A stretch of 41,041 nt of DNA from Anaerolineae bacterium (lineage in GTDB: Bacteria; Chloroflexota; Anaerolineae; B4-G1; SLSP01). Location: contig JALOOJ010000010.1 in assembly GCA_025454475.1 (NCBI GenBank), forward strand, positions 1 through 41,041. The letters are read 5' to 3'. The notes beneath the pieces were generated by a model. The model searched no databases, had not been told where the DNA came from, and was given only the letters and a program-made list of their open reading frames with translations. Of this stretch, positions 39,830 through 41,041 are shown in pieces (within the stretch, counting starts at the first letter, position 1; each line of letters begins with the position of its first letter). The position numbers and the translations under genes were made by a program.

Positions 39830-41017
39830 ATGCAAGGCTCGACGAATGACGGACTAGACATGATGGGGACCGGACAGGTGAAGATCACGGCGATCAAGGC
39901 GGTGGCGCAGAAGCGCGGCACCACGCTGGTCAAGGTCGAGACCGATGCCGGCGTCTATGGCATCGGTCCGTGCCATGGGAGCGGGCCGTTTGTCCGGGCG
40001 ACCATCGCGGGACTCGAGGGTCCGCGTCTACCGCACCTGGGCCTCATAGGCAAGGATCCCCTCGCGCTCGGTGTCCATTTCCACAACATGCTCTATGCGT
40101 ACCCACAGCGCGGACGCGTGATTGGGGTGCTGAGCGCGATCGACATCGCGCTCTGGGACCTGGCGGGCAAACTCCTGGGCCAGCCGGTGCACGCGCTGTT
40201 GGGCGGCCCGTTCCGCGACCGGATCAGACTCTACTCGCACTGCCGCGGCGGGGATTTCCTGAGCAAGTCCGAGTGGCGCGACCGTGCGCGGGAGCTGAGG
40301 GATGATCCTCACGGTTTTACGGCGTACAAGATCGACATCCACCATGTGCTGGGGGTGCCTATGCAGCAGTACAGCCCCGGCATCGGCCCACGCGAGGCGC
40401 GGGATGTGGCCAGGGCCTATGAGCTTGCGCGCGAGGCACTCGGCGACGACATCGACATTATCGTCCACTGCCACAACGAGTTGGACCTTCCGAGCGCGAT
40501 AAAGGTGGCTGAGGCGGTGGAGCCGATCAGACCGCTCTACCTTGAGGACCCGATCATGCCGGAGTTCTCCGACGCCTGGGTCGCGTTGCGGCGGACGACG
40601 CGCGTCCCTCTGATGGTCGGCGAGAACATCGCCCTGGCAGAGGGAGCGCTGCCGTTCCTGCAGGCGCAGGCCGTTGACTGCTTGCAGCCTGATCTGATCA
40701 ACTGCGGAGGCATCTCGGCTGCGAAGCGCATCGCCGACCTGGCGGCGTTGTACCGCATCCCTGTCTCCTGTCACAACGTCAGCGGTTATGTGTTGAACAT
40801 GGCCTCACAGCAGCTCTCGGCGGCGATCTTCAACTGCCCGCTCATGGAGTGCACGCGTAATGCCAACGACGCTCCGGAGGCCACGGGGGAGAAGCTTGTG
40901 ATCGAGGATGGGCACATGAGGGTGGCATCGCGCGCGGGGTTGGGGCTGGAGCTCGACTTCGACTATCTGAAGGCGAACCGGGCCGACGGCGAGCCCTGGT
41001 GGGATCAGGAGACCTGA
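39830..41017 (+). CDS. Enolase-superfamily protein, copy 3, with altered first metal ligand
   Basis: The protein has about 395 residues; ATG at 39830 is chosen, 39860 is an alternative, and the frame is open from 39776. The mandelate-racemase-type barrel is intact: YKIDIHH at strand 2, E239 (LEDPI), E265 (GENI) and H315 (SCHNVSG). The first metal-ligand position reads VHCHNEL, so H213 stands where copies 1 and 2 have Glu, with H215 following. Metal binding or the reaction may differ. N-terminal residues up to about MMGTGQ precede the capping domain. The stop is 24 bp before the window end, so the gene is complete. Confidence 0.86.
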   Translation: MQGSTNDGLDMMGTGQVKITAIKAVAQKRGTTLVKVETDAGVYGIGPCHGSGPFVRATIAGLEGPRLPHLGLIGKDPLALGVHFHNMLYAYPQRGRVIGVLSAIDIALWDLAGKLLGQPVHALLGGPFRDRIRLYSHCRGGDFLSKSEWRDRARELRDDPHGFTAYKIDIHHVLGVPMQQYSPGIGPREARDVARAYELAREALGDDIDIIVHCHNELDLPSAIKVAEAVEPIRPLYLEDPIMPEFSDAWVALRRTTRVPLMVGENIALAEGALPFLQAQAVDCLQPDLINCGGISAAKRIADLAALYRIPVSCHNVSGYVLNMASQQLSAAIFNCPLMECTRNANDAPEATGEKLVIEDGHMRVASRAGLGLELDFDYLKANRADGEPWWDQET

Positions 41018-41041
41018 GCGCCTTACGCAACCACCGGCTGT

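Noticed and set aside
1-41041. tRNA, rRNA, CRISPR arrays, transposases, phage genes, attachment sites
   Set aside because: Spacers are short and none shows cloverleaf-like elements, regular repeats or recombinase genes; repeats found are single palindromes and one tandem duplication.

Overview
The window is GC-rich, densely coded bacterial chromosome. It holds about 29 protein-coding genes and no rRNA, tRNA, insertion sequence, CRISPR array or prophage that I can recognise. The mix of genes is a multihaem cytochrome block with its own system I cytochrome c maturation (Ccm) genes, a DUF4214-FkbM methyltransferase, three enolase-superfamily paralogues and many sugar-processing genes. This suggests an uncultured environmental lineage. 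I lean towards Chloroflexota on gene-content memory alone; Armatimonadota- or Planctomycetota-like bacteria are not excluded.

Region 1 (1-11.2 kb, all + strand): the tail of an unknown gene; a MacB/FtsX-type ABC permease broken by an exact 61-bp tandem duplication; an EFR1-type flavodoxin/ferredoxin; a GH32-like glycosidase whose usual catalytic Glu is Met; an isoprenylcysteine-methyltransferase-like membrane enzyme with a decayed second copy upstream; a nucleotidyltransferase; a GH3 beta-glycosidase; a polytopic membrane protein; an MFS transporter; and a xylose-isomerase-like sugar isomerase/epimerase. A perfect 12-bp hairpin at 11215-11249 separates this from the convergent region 2.

Region 2 (11.3-27.7 kb) is the most distinctive part. 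On the minus strand, in transcription order, lie a decahaem lipoprotein (two pentahaem modules, each with two EF-hand-like calcium loops), a 1429-residue cytochrome with 24 candidate haem sites, a membrane sensor histidine kinase and a stand-alone receiver. The 24-haem protein is built as two tandem octahaem-tetrathionate-reductase-like modules, two membrane helices and a NapC/NirT-like octahaem module. Diverging from a 322-bp spacer is a compact Ccm operon: CcmE of the Cys (CxxxY) type, a CcmF-CcmG fusion, a membrane zinc-ribbon protein, a secreted/membrane accessory protein, a CcmA-CcmB fusion joined by a palindrome-bearing linker, CcmC and a 39-residue CcmD. No CcmH is visible. The simplest reading is that menaquinol electrons enter the NapC-like part, pass through fused octahaem modules and end on a soluble or extracellular acceptor, possibly via the decahaem lipoprotein, with the adjacent Ccm genes supplying haem attachment. 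The acceptor is unknown.

Region 3 (27.8-41.0 kb) is accessory metabolism: a FkbM methyltransferase, two overlapping P-loop kinase genes (the second fused to a YkgJ-like cysteine cluster domain), three GalD/MR-like enolase-superfamily enzymes, a cupin, an SGNH hydrolase (minus strand), two large putative carbohydrate-active proteins, a MNT-type nucleotidyltransferase coupled to a ThuA-like protein, and REP-like palindromes. Together with region 1 it looks like uptake and catabolism of sugars and sugar acids.

Three exact TATAAT hexamers sit 6-8 nt before plausible start codons (9018, 32849, 37252), suggesting that some genes here are read from leaderless or near-leaderless transcripts.
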